Assembly (NCBI GenBank): GCA_023213315.1
Contig: JAKCPI010002722.1
Span: 124,001 to 188,000, forward strand
Direction of reading: 5' to 3'
Source of the DNA: Euborellia annulipes
Lineage: Eukaryota; Arthropoda; Insecta; Dermaptera; Anisolabididae
Length of the DNA stretch: 64,000 bases
A program made the translations under genes and the position numbers. Positions 22,189 through 32,700 of this stretch are shown here, piece after piece. The notes under the pieces were generated by a model, which was not told the origin of the DNA, did no database searches, and saw only the letters and a program-made list of their open reading frames with translations. Positions within the stretch are counted from its first letter, which is position 1. Each line of letters begins with the position of its first letter.

Positions 22189-23685
22189 GTGTGTCTGTGT
22201 GTGTGGGTGTTCAATTTTAACCATGAAGGACTTACTTTGGATTCAAAGCTGACATGGAAAGGGCACATATTGTCACTAAAGAAGAAATGCGCAGTCAACT
22301 TGAGATTACTCAAAGTCATTGCAAAATTCTCGTGGGGTGCTGATCCATTAACTATGCTGACTCTCTATAGGGCGACTATTCGTGCTCAAATAGATTACGG
22401 ATCATTTCTGTATAGCTCCGGTGCAAACTCGAATTTGGTGACTATAGATCGAATACAATATCAGGCTTTACGTATTTGTCTGGGATATTTAAGGACTACA
22501 CCAACAAATGCCATACTAGTAGAAGCCAATGAACCCCCATTATGGAATAGGAGAAAAAGCCTAGCGGTAAAGTTCTTCATCAAAAGAAAAGGGAAATTTT
22601 TTCATCCTACTATAAACGCGATTTCGGAGCTAGAGAGATACTTTATAAATTCTCCTACTACAAAAATACCACTGCTTGCTTCAATTTCATTGGCATTTCA
22701 AGAAAAAAATTTCAAGATAGAGAAATATTCTATAGAACCAAAATTACAAATATCGCCTCAAATCTTAAACTTTACCTGCCACATATACCTGAATGAAATA
22801 GATTTTAGGGAAGGGAATTTTGATAGAATATTATTTACAGACGGGTCGAAGTACTACAATAAAACAGGCTGTGCATTTTTAGATTACTCAGCTAATATGC
22901 ACGCCTTGTACAAACTGCCTACAGAAGCTTCCATATACACAGCAGAACTAGTGGCGATTCGGGAGGCATTGGTGTATATTAAAGTAAATGCCATTAAAAC
23001 ATCAATTATATTCTCCGATTCCAAGAGTGCCCTACAGAGTATTCAAGCTATAAAGAAAGGAGGAAAGATAGGCAATATTCAACTAGAAATAGTAAAACTA
23101 ATTATGGAAATAGCAAACAACGGCAACCTCGTATATCTCTCTTGGATAAAGGCCCATTTTACTTCACATGGAAATCAAATAGCGGACTTTTTGGCCAAAA
23201 GAGCTGCTGATGCCGGTCAACACTTACCTTTGGCAATGCCATGGAGTGACATATTTAGCTTATTCAAAAACCAATATAAAAATGAGTGGCTTCAGGAGTG
23301 GAGAAACCCTCATCAACCCACAGGATCATCCCTACGGAAAATAAAGCAGAATTTAGCACCCCCATGGTTCCGTGAGTTAGATACCGCTAATAGACCAGCA
23401 ATATGCATATTTAACAGAATGAGAGTAAATCATACCAGAGCACCGGCCCACTTATATAGATTCAAAATAGTACAGTCTCCTGAATGCAGCTGCTCCTCAA
23501 TAGCTACTCCGGAACATATGTTACTGCACTGCCCACACCTCAATAGTTTCCGGTCGCACCTTACACAAGCTATAGAACTACATTTCAGAAGTCCGCCCAC
23601 CTACCAGCAAATTCTCCAGTTTCCTCATCAAGATATTATTCATGCTATATACACTTATACTCTCAATAGTCATATCACACTCTGA
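22189..23685 (+). CDS. LINE ORF2 C-terminal part: RT thumb, RNase H
   Basis: An open frame of 498 codons. The first 14 codons come from the host repeat upstream of the insertion point, so the ATG at 22189 is not the original start; element-derived protein begins at residue 15 (LTLDSKLTWKGH, typical of the RT region after the palm). Residues 15 to about 140 are RT C-terminal. Residues about 212-342 are RNase HI, with the acidic residues in TDGS (D218), TAEL (E253) and FSDS (D277), then GNQIAD (D333). Residues about 433-448 form a CxC...H...HC motif. RNase H degrades the RNA strand of the DNA copy during retrotransposition. The frame has no internal stop, so the insertion looks recent, but it lacks the endonuclease and RT catalytic core and cannot be autonomous. 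Confidence 0.85.
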   Translation: MCLCVWVFNFNHEGLTLDSKLTWKGHILSLKKKCAVNLRLLKVIAKFSWGADPLTMLTLYRATIRAQIDYGSFLYSSGANSNLVTIDRIQYQALRICLGYLRTTPTNAILVEANEPPLWNRRKSLAVKFFIKRKGKFFHPTINAISELERYFINSPTTKIPLLASISLAFQEKNFKIEKYSIEPKLQISPQILNFTCHIYLNEIDFREGNFDRILFTDGSKYYNKTGCAFLDYSANMHALYKLPTEASIYTAELVAIREALVYIKVNAIKTSIIFSDSKSALQSIQAIKKGGKIGNIQLEIVKLIMEIANNGNLVYLSWIKAHFTSHGNQIADFLAKRAADAGQHLPLAMPWSDIFSLFKNQYKNEWLQEWRNPHQPTGSSLRKIKQNLAPPWFRELDTANRPAICIFNRMRVNHTRAPAHLYRFKIVQSPECSCSSIATPEHMLLHCPHLNSFRSHLTQAIELHFRSPPTYQQILQFPHQDIIHAIYTYTLNSHITL

Positions 23686-23910
23686 TCCGAAATAATGATA
23701 TTTTTAGTTATGTTTTTTGTATTAATGTTTTTTCTTGTTTTTTTTTTTCTGAAGTATTTAATTTTGGAGAAACTTGTTTGTACCAAATTTTTTTTTTATA
23801 TTAATGTATTATATAAACTTTTTATAATTGTATTATATTATAATGTAATTTTGGAAACTGGCGGGATGGCCTCTGGCCAACAGCCAATAAATAAAAAAAA
23901 AAAAAAAAAA
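22231..23910 (+). mobile_element. 5'-truncated non-LTR retrotransposon (LINE)
   Basis: A 1.7-kb insertion in family A copy A7, flanked by the direct repeat ACCATGAAGGA (22220-22230 and 23911-23921). It ends in AATAAA plus an 18-A tail, and its 5' end is cut within the reverse transcriptase. These are the marks of target-primed insertion of a truncated LINE. The RNase H domain and C-terminal Cys/His motif place it among RNase H-bearing clades (I, R1, LOA or Jockey-like); exact clade not assigned. Confidence 0.85.
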
Positions 23911-24710
23911 ACCATGAAGGAATTGAGCTAGGAGGTTGAAATTTTATATTTAAGTTACGCAGCCCCCGGGACCGGAAAAATAAGCTTTTAATCAAAATCG
24001 GCAAAAGGGTACTAGTACTTTACTGATGTACTTTTTCAGTTTTTTTCAATTTTCTAAAAATTCGCTCTAACGATTTTGATTAAAATTCAAAAATCAATTA
24101 TTTTTTAGTTGCTCTTTCAAATGTATATTCTCGTTTTGCCCTCAAAATTGTTTGAAGCACACTTTACTCTTGTACTTCATAGGCCATGGTAACAAAATAT
24201 AAATATTTTTCTGTTTATAAATTTTACATCTTGAATTCTAATGTTACGTACTGTCGGGAACTAAATATATGTCGACACGAAAAATCTGGTGTGACAAGCA
24301 CAGAACACAACTTTCGATTACCGAAGGTAAGAGAAAGTTGTGTGCTGTGCGACAGTCACACCAGATTTTTTTTATAAAATATTTTTAATTTTAGAGCCAA
24401 TGTTTATTTTTTGAAAGGTCAAATTTAAAACTTTGTCTTTGATCCTTTAGAATATCCCTGTTCAATCGAATGACGAAATAACCTTGATATTATAATCGAA
24501 TTAAAAATATAAAAGTGAGCACATTCAAATTAGATAATAAAAAATTGTTTATTTAGTGTTTTTATTTATTTTGTTTCATAAACTTGTATTTTTGTTGTGT
24601 TAGCATCTGACTGTAAGGTTTCTTGATAAACGAACACTTTAAAATCTCAATAAACTGGAACCTATATTCGATCGCTAGGGACTAAAGCAACCAAAAGTAA
24701 AAACATATTA

Positions 24711-25215
24711 CAGTAGAACCTCGATAAGTTAAACCTCGCTAAGTTCAAAACCTCCGTAACATAAAAATTTTTTCAATTCCCTTCCCTTGACAGCGTAAAA
24801 CCTCTATTACTTAAAGAACAAAACCTCTGTAACTTAAACAAATATTTTGAGCATAGCCCTCGATAACTTAAAATAATATTTTGGTGACCTCTATAACTTA
24901 AAGTATTTCTTTACATATCATCGAAAAAATAGTTGATGCAGAAAATCAAAATTACATGAAGCAGAAAAAAATTACTGATTTTTTTGTAAATAAATAAATC
25001 TATTAATTTAATTTATATTTAACTAAACTATTCTAAATAAACAAATAGATCAAACGAAATTCCTTTTTCACTCACGTGCCCAAAGTCAATAAACCTCGGT
25101 ACGTTAAAAATTATATTCAATAACCTCTCTAACTTCAACTCTCGATAAGTAAAAAACTCGATAACTCAAATTTCTAACCGTTTCCCTTGAACTTTAACTT
25201 ATCGAGGTTCTACTG
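24711..25215. mobile_element. pogo/Tigger-like MITE
   Basis: Inverted ends CAGTAGAACCTCGATAAGTT and AACTTATCGAGGTTCTACTG, TA on both sides. The interior repeats AACCTCTATAACTTAAA-like words, as Tigger-type derivatives do. 505 bp, no transposase frame. Confidence 0.75.
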
Positions 25216-26501
25216 TATATAGAAATAAATTGATAATTTAAATTATTTTTCCCAATTTATTTTAGTTTTAGGTAGGAAAGAAAAAAAATACTTTTATCTA
25301 AATCATTTATCAGAAAAAAAGGAAAAGAAAAGTGGCTCGTCTCAACTTGTTCAAAGATAATTTTTCCAAAGAGAGTTGAATTGTTACAATTTTTCTCTCC
25401 GAGGTTGGAAAGATATGATGGCAAATGATAAATTACATCCATGTTTTTATTAGATAATCTTGGAACTTTGAATTTAATTATTAGACTAACCTAAGAATAT
25501 CGTATTTCGAATGTTTTATTGATGTTATCCGAGGCGAGACTTCGATAATCTTTTTGGAATTTCATAATTATCATTCAAACCTAGATAAATTATTTTGTTC
25601 ATACAGAATAATATAATTACAGAAAATATCAATAATCTGACTACTAAAATGTATTTTGAGATAGACTATAGGTATATATATCTAAAATTTGTCATAGATG
25701 TCATGAATTCGTCAGTGTTTGTTTACAACTCAAATTGTAGGCAACTCAAAACGAAAATGAATATATGATTTTTCATCATACATTCCCTTTAGCTTAGCTT
25801 AGGGAGTCAGAGAGATTTAGCAACTGCATAGCTCTGTAGAAATTAGTCTAATTTAAAAAATCCAATAACATTTCGGTGGCAGCCCATAGTATATTTGAAA
25901 TTTTTTATCTTCTCATTTGCTCAAATGAGAAAAAAAATTATGATTTAAAATATCTTACTCTCTGCAAATATTCTCGATTCGGGAAAGATGGACCTGTTCA
26001 CTCATCCATTGCTTTTGCCTCACAAACGAGAGTCTATTTATTTTAATTAAATAGGAAGTTGGCTTGGGAAAGAGATAAAGCGAATTTCCAGAGCAAGGAG
26101 AACTGAGTATTGAGGTCTGATAAATGGTTGTAAACCCGTGAGTGGGAGGCCCCGATGTAGCAGAGATAGTCCCGTGGTACAGAGGGTCATCCGGGCATGG
26201 AGTTCCCCGACCATCGACATCTGGCTACCCCGCAGTTTGCCATCCTTTAACTTATTAATGAATCCCCTTTCATTATTTACTTAACCGGGACTATATCCAT
26301 CGTAAAGCTTAATTTTATATTCATTATAAGCCTACTCAATATAAAAGTTTTAATAACTTAATTAATTTAAGAATTTTATTTTTCTTTGGTTTTTTTTTTC
26401 TCCCATTTATTTCATTCACCCTAAATAAAAATATAGGATTTTTCCATAATTAATTAAAACCAAGACTGGGAAAAGTACATAAAAATTTAAATAAAAATTA
26501 G

Positions 26502-26533
<32 letters not shown>

Positions 26534-26979
26534 CTTTCCGGAGAATAAGTTGACCCTGTGTCAGTCAATTAAAAAAAGTACTGTCTAGATTTCTAAATCA
26601 TCCTACTACCCACCCTTTTCCAGAATGTCATTGTCTAAAATTGGCATCTCAAAAGGCCCATCGGAGACAACCTTTTGTTTTATGACCTAAAGATTAGTGG
26701 TTTCCTTCTCCTTTATTTTATAATATTATATTTGGATACAAATTGATTGAAATAAACTTAAATATAAAGGGGGAAAGGAAAACCTTTATTTGCTTACGTT
26801 AGTAAATTTATTATTTTACCATTAGGACTTAGGAATGGCTTAAGCTGTCAACTTTAACAAAGAAGAAAAAAAAAACATTAGGGTTTGAATCAAATTGTTT
26901 CGCATAGTTAATCGCAATCTCTACGAGATAAAAAAAAAACATAGTCTTTTCATTATGGTTAATTCTTTAATTCTATAAC
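25216..26979. other. Non-genic stretch
   Basis: No gene supported. 26118-26250 is a GC-richer patch (AGTGGGAGGCCCCGATGTAG) of unknown origin; 26507-26532 is a poly-A run. The 61-codon minus frame at 25257-25442 has no recognisable content. Confidence 0.35.
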
Positions 26980-27237
26980 CAGGGGCGTATATAAGGGGGG
27001 GCGAGGTGCCCCCCCCCCCGAAATTTCCCAAACACATATACATATATAGGGATGTAGAGACATCAGCGCAATAAATTTTTCCGCAGGATGGAAAACTTTG
27101 GTTCCGCAAAAGAAAAAATGTTCCGCAAAAAATTTCGTGTGAAAAAAAATGTAATTTCTTAAAAAAAAATTTTCCTCAGAAAAATTTTTGAGTTCAGCCC
27201 CCCCCCCCACCCGAAAAAATGTCTATATACGCCCCTG
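26980..27237. mobile_element. hAT-type MITE, 258 bp, TSD TCTATAAC
   Basis: Ends CAGGGGCGTATATA and TATATACGCCCCTG are inverted repeats, with G then C runs inside the termini. Exact 8-bp duplication TCTATAAC (26972-26979 and 27238-27245). A truncated relative is at 53334-53453. Confidence 0.8.
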
Positions 27238-27789
27238 TCTATAACTAACAATGTGAGAAGATTAATTTAAACAATCTCTGTATGCCGATTTAGAATATGG
27301 ATTCTTATTGGCTAAATTCAATTTATTGAACATATTAATACTATTACTAGTATATTTACTTGTTATATACATTAGTATGGCAACTTATTGTAAAAACATT
27401 TTTTCATTATTTATTTATATTTAAGAACCCAGAAGAATTCATAGAGATTAGTTATAAATTATAAATACTAGACATGTATATGTAGAACAACCCTTAGTGC
27501 ATTTTATCTATTTATATTTAGAAAAATTTGTTTTTATAGTCACTTTGCACATCATTCTGATAAAAAAAAACACTTCTCTGATTAAATAACATGAAAGAAA
27601 AAGTAAAAGCAATTTATGTTATTGGCTATTAACGATTTGCTTATTGATTTTTGACGGATGAATAAATTTAGCTAATAATCTCAAGTGTTAATAAAATTAA
27701 AAAAATAATTATTGATATTAATACATAATTCATTTTATTATTAATTGGTAAATAATATTTTTTTTAATGTCAAAATTATTATATTATGA

Positions 27790-28100
27790 ATTATAAAAAA
27801 ATATATTTAATATATGTGGGATCAGGCACATTTATTTATACCATTTGGTATCCAACCCTAATAGCACTGCAACCAAAAATCGGACATTTCAACGCCATAG
27901 GGACGTTCTGCGATGTCCCTAAGTTGCAGCATCGTCCCTTCGACGTCGTAATGTCCGGTTTTTGGTTGCAGTGCTATGTGGGAAATGATTTAAACAAATA
28001 TTCATTGGACTACCTGTGTTACGAACCCGGGCTCTTTGGTTTTAAAATTAACATTATTGACATTTGTCAACCCCTTTAACCTCTCGGCCATGGACGGGGT
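27790..28100 (-). mobile_element. tRNA-derived SINE family 3, split by a MITE
   Basis: On the minus strand the head reads TGGCCGAGAGGTTAAAGGGG (a Leu/Ser tRNA-like A box), then CGGGTTCGTAAC as B box, then a body with TTGGTATAAATAAATGTGCC similar in plan to SINE 1. A 111-bp MITE at 27864-27974 interrupts the body. Confidence 0.45.
27864..27974. mobile_element. Short palindromic mariner-type MITE
   Basis: Ends GCACTGCAACCAAAAATCGG and its reverse complement (one base differs), with TA on both sides (27862-27863 and 27975-27976). The interior is also partly palindromic (GGGACG/CGTCCC). 111 bp, inside a SINE. Confidence 0.7.
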
Positions 28101-28753
28101 ATTATTATAAATTGGCATTAACTATCTTGTAATCCCAGGGCGGAGCTTGTAAAAATAAAAAAATAACATAATACAAACATATCTAACAAAAAGAATATTA
28201 ACTTTTTAAAAGCTCAGTATATTCGTTCCATTATAACTTATATGAACATAATAATTTGATTTCTTTTAAATACCTAAATAACTGTTAACAACTCTCCGAA
28301 ATATTGCTTATCGTATTACGAATAAACCCCTTCGTAAGCAACAAAAGTAGTAATAATAATACACCAAACTACTTGTTAATTAGAAAAGGTTTGAGTGTGA
28401 ATTCTTAACGGAATTTATAGTTTGTAAATATAAATACTTGCACTGACCTCGAGACGGTCATTTGCCCCATATAAACATTTGTAATCATCGGATGTGAAGT
28501 CAAATGTGACTCACAAAAGTCTCATCAATTTTAATAAATATATTTGTCAAAATAATGAAATCATCATTCTATTAAGATTTTGCTTAGCTTTACGATTTGT
28601 AAAAGTTTAAAGTTTAATATTATTTTAAGCTACACTATGAGTAAATAATATACTCTGTGTCATAGTTATATCGTGTTGTAATTTCACACTAGCCAAAATA
28701 TTTTAATGACCATTTTCATTTTTTTTAAGTATAGGGATTTTAATTTCTGAAGT
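28101..28753. other. Non-genic AT-rich stretch
   Basis: Nothing recognised. Confidence 0.35.
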
Positions 28754-29014
28754 GACTGATTAGGGTTTTGATTAATTGATTTATACTTTCACGATTATTA
28801 GCAATAAAAGACATTTTTTGATAAAATCGTCATTCATTTTCGTAGCTAATAATACAAAAAATGTTATTAAACCTGATGACGGTTACATAGTTAGTAGCCG
28901 AAACGTTGTATTTTATTGTATTATATTTAATAACATTTTTTTGTATTTTTATTTACTAAAATAGACCACGATTTAATCAAATAAATGTCTTTCATTTCTA
29001 ATGATTAATCAGTC
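28754..29014 (+). mobile_element. Element with CGAAACGT motif (F2)
   Basis: Short inverted ends GACTGATTA and TAATCAGTC. In the middle, 28873-28905 reads CTGATGA, then CGGTTAC, a 7-nt loop, GTAGCCG and AAACGTT: a perfect 7-bp stem (one G-U pair). Best single example of the recurrent structured motif. Confidence 0.5.
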
Positions 29015-29037
29015 TTTTTTTATTTATTCATGTCCTT

Positions 29038-29160
29038 TTAGTCATCCGAGTTTTCCATTTAAACCCCATTCTTATTTATTTCAATTGATGGGTAGCCAAA
29101 TCAATTGAAATAAATTTTTTTGGATGCGAACCCCTGACCTCCATCCCAGCAGGATCAGTC
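29038..29160 (-). mobile_element. SINE family 2 fragment
   Basis: Minus strand: B-box-like GGGGTTCGCATCC followed by TTTATTTCAATTGATTTGGC, the body shared with the copies at 51052 and 63678. Confidence 0.5.
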
Positions 29161-29285
29161 TGAAACAAAAGATTTGTTGATTTCAATCTGGAGTAGGTGT
29201 TGATATACAGTATTTAAACCTATTTGAGAATTTCCTATCGTTGCGGAATCAATTACAATGAAATTGAGAAATGATTAACTCAAAG

Positions 29286-29440
29286 TAAGGGCGGATACAA
29301 GGGGGGATGGGGTAAAGAGAGCAATTGCCCCCCCCCTCCGAGATTTGTATATACAATTTTAAAAATTAATTTCTTAAATATTTGATTTGTATCTGTTTAG
29401 TTGAAATAAATTTTTCAGCGCTTCAGATATAAATACTAAG
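29286..29440. mobile_element. hAT-type MITE left part
   Basis: TAAGGGCGGATACAAGGGGG then a C run and CCGAGATTTG, matching the 57042-57300 element. No right terminus found. Confidence 0.45.
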
Positions 29441-29661
29441 AGGTGTGGATTCAGGACTCCTATGAATATTTATTTAAATTAATACCAAATGGTAGGCTAT
29501 AAATAAATGTATCTGAATAATAAATAATAATTGAGTATCGTTTAAAGCCTATATGGCCGAAAAGTCTAAAAAATAAACTATTTAGACCTACACCAATTAT
29601 ATCAATTTTATTTGCCAAGCAATTTATTTACATGTTATTAATTGATGTTTTTTTTTTTCAG

Positions 29662-29733
29662 TACATTGGCACCTTGGACGTTCCGAGACCCACAAGTCGT
29701 GTTGAAATTGTTGCTGCCATGCGAAGAATACGA
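29662..29733 (+). CDS. NOS1AP: NOS1AP exon: PTB strand 1 and helix
   Basis: 72 bp, phase 0 at both ends, after a poly-T tract and TTTCAG, followed by GTAAGT. It encodes [20 protein letters not shown] plus RRIR, almost identical to the vertebrate protein in this segment. The previous exon would end in the residues before this tyrosine and was not found upstream in the window. Confidence 0.92.
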
Positions 29734-32700
29734 GTAAGTTTGTTCACATATTAAATTTTCATATAAATTATTGCTCTGGTCCCCTCATTTAATTTGTGAG
29801 GCTCTTGCACAATTAGATAAAAACCTTATATGTTATCACTTGGTCAGAATACACTATATATATTTAATATACAATAATACATGGTATATCGGAACTTTTG
29901 TTTGAATATGATATTAATAAATTTTTATTAAAAAATTGATCGAAACGCTTAGAGTTTCTGTTTAATTACAACCAATATCTGTTTTTATATTGCCTAATTC
30001 AAATGAAAGTTTCGTTATTATTCTTAATGAAGAGATAAAGCCAGCCAACAAAGAAAATACATTTTTTTTCTTTATTAAACAACTTTGTCGACATTTCGGC
30101 CGATTCTTCCGGCCTTCTTCAGGATATGTATTCTGTTTGCCTCGAGCTTGGAGGGGCTCTTGACAACTTCTGACATAGATGCGAACATTCGTCAGTTGAC
30201 ATGACTTCTGGTTAATTCATTTAATCGAAATTTGTTCCTTTATTTCTCTTGGGTCTTTGTGCAATGAATGTGGTAGTCTCAATTCAATTATTGGTCAACT
30301 CACGAGATATCATTGATTAATTTAGAAATCGATTAGTGATGAATTTATTAAAAACAATACGTATATTTTTCTCTTCTCTACTCTTGGTATAAACTGGAAT
30401 ATAACTTGAAACTCAAAGGCAGACACCTCAGCCTCTATGAGATCATTGAAATACTAGTAATGTATTGTTTGAATGTATATATTTATTATGAATAAAATGA
30501 AGCCCGGAATATTTTATTTAAATAAAAATCTTGATTGAATAAAATGATTGAATTCAATGATTCGCATCCGGCCCTGAGCGATTACTGAATATTGACTTAC
30601 CAATTATTATAATAATTTTAAATAAATATGGAGGAATAATAAATATTGTATAAAATTTTGAATCGTAAATGTCTAAATGGCCCTCGATCCTAAAAGAAGC
30701 GAAAGAGGGGAGAAGTTTTGAATAACTCACATTCATTAACAGGAAGAACGCTTTTGTTTAAATACTTCAAGAAAATGTCACAAGAATTCATTATTATAAT
30801 TAAAATAGGACGTTTGATTTTTTTTATAATGAATAGTCTATATATAGTAGGCCTAGACATATATTATATAAAACAAGTTGTCAAATGTAGGACCTATAAC
30901 CAAAACCCGGTTCATTTCTCACGATTTCTGAATATTAACTTAATAAACATATCATATATCTACTATATATTAGAATAATATAAACCAATTATCACATCTG
31001 ACAGTGAGAAAAAAACGGGACTAATATTTGCAAGTTTTACAAAAAAAAATATTTTTATTTGACTTTATTTTCTCTCGTCAAAATACTAATAATTTCTTTG
31101 GGCTCCAGGCCAAATTTTTCGTTTGAAATCGCCTGTCAATTTGATCGCTCCATGGTGGAGACGAGGAGAAACCAATTCCCTAACACATTATTAGATATGA
31201 TCTTCATAGCATTTCTCACAATAATAAATTTTTAATTTAAAAGACAAATAGTCAATCATTGTAGTGAAAAGTTACCTTTGTTGTAACCTTTTTTTTTTTT
31301 TTTCTTTTTGTAAAAATTTACTATTTCTGGGGATGGAATTCAACTTTCTATAGATGAGCGTGAAAAGTGTCACTTCATGACATACTTATAGAAAGAAATA
31401 TTAGAGAAAACAATTTTAATTAAAAAAAAAAAATTATTAAATTAAATATTTTTTTGTTTTAGTACAATATTACTTAAATTAATTTTCACATACCGTTGTA
31501 ATTAATTTTAAATATCTTTCTATAGTTCTAATTTTTTCACCTTCTTAAAAAAAATAATTTATTTTAATTAGATTTTTATTTAAAATGTTGATACAAGCAA
31601 ACTTGGCGAAATCTAATTTAGTTCCTTCTCTCTCTCTCGTCGTCTTTCACGCGGTTTTTTATCTATCCAACATCTCACTCACTAATGGATGGGGGTGTGG
31701 AAACGGCTATTTTCACTCAATATGAGGAGATTTTCAAGAGAAAGATCCGTTTTCGCATCTGGAACTAACAGGCTGTGCGCGTATCCGCTTCAGTTCGGCT
31801 CCAATCAATACTGGGGGTTGTGGGCCGGGGGGTGGTTTTCTGGGGGTGGGGCCCTGTTTGAGTTATTGAAATGTACTCTAGTGGTTACGAGATCGGAATA
31901 CTTATACTAAAGATCCTTCTTATCTCTTTCATTACCGATTCATTCATTTTTTCCTTGTGGTAAGAACAATTTTTTTTTTTCAAACATAATTTATTATTTA
32001 TTTAAACATCCCCTATGGGAGAGGAATTTTAATGATTAAATGTTATAATTTATTGATTAAAATATTCTCCATGTTTTCAATTCTGAGATTTAAAAGGCGG
32101 ATGGGAGAAAATGAGAGATGGGGAAAATAAAAATAAAAATGGCAAATAGAAAACAAGCATTTATAAGAAAATTCAATTTTATGGAAATATTAATAATATG
32201 AATGTCGAAAAAATCAAGAGATGCCTATAGATTTAATAGTTTAACTGGAGAATAGGATAGGCCTACCCTAATTTATTTAAAGTCAATATGTTCTTAGAAG
32301 AGGGTGAGGGAATTAAAAGATAAAGAGGGATTAAACATTTATTTAAAATAGTTTTTCTATTGTTCTTGTACATCGAATCTTTGAATTCTATTCATGAATT
32401 TTTCCTTTCGCTTGACTGATTATTGGTTTATTTTTAAAATATTTTGGGAGCCAGCGAATCACTGATTGTTAAGCAATCCTAAGGGCTACTAAACCTCGGG
32501 ATGGGTGATCTCATGGAACAAGAGCCTTAATATCCCCTAGTAGATATCGATACATAAAATCCTTAAATATATTTTAATTAATTTGGCTGGGAAATGAACC
32601 ATTGGTCCTTGAACATTAAGCGAAACCTGGAAATATTAAGAATACTAAAGTTTTTTTTTTCTTATTTACATTATTGGTCAATTTTGACTATTAGATTATT

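Larger units (their letters stand above)
22039..24367 (-). mobile_element. Family A copy A7, split by a LINE
   Basis: Left hairpin TACTTTCTCTTACC at 22039, right hairpin closing CACACCAGATT at 24367. Both halves are otherwise intact; the LINE fragment 22231-23910 accounts for the interruption. Without it the copy would be about 640 bp, the usual family length. Confidence 0.75.

Noticed and set aside
22095..22319. 74-codon minus frame at the LINE junction
   Set aside because: Runs from LINE sequence into family A repeat; chance frame.
28873..28908. Canonical hammerhead ribozyme
   Set aside because: The CTGATGA and GAAAC boxes are present, but an extra pyrimidine after CTGATGA pairs with the G before AAA, and no cleavage-site stem could be assigned. 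Kept only as a hammerhead-like motif.
31689..31910. 73-codon frame in G-rich island
   Set aside because: Glycine/tryptophan-rich because of the G runs; no homology or splice context.
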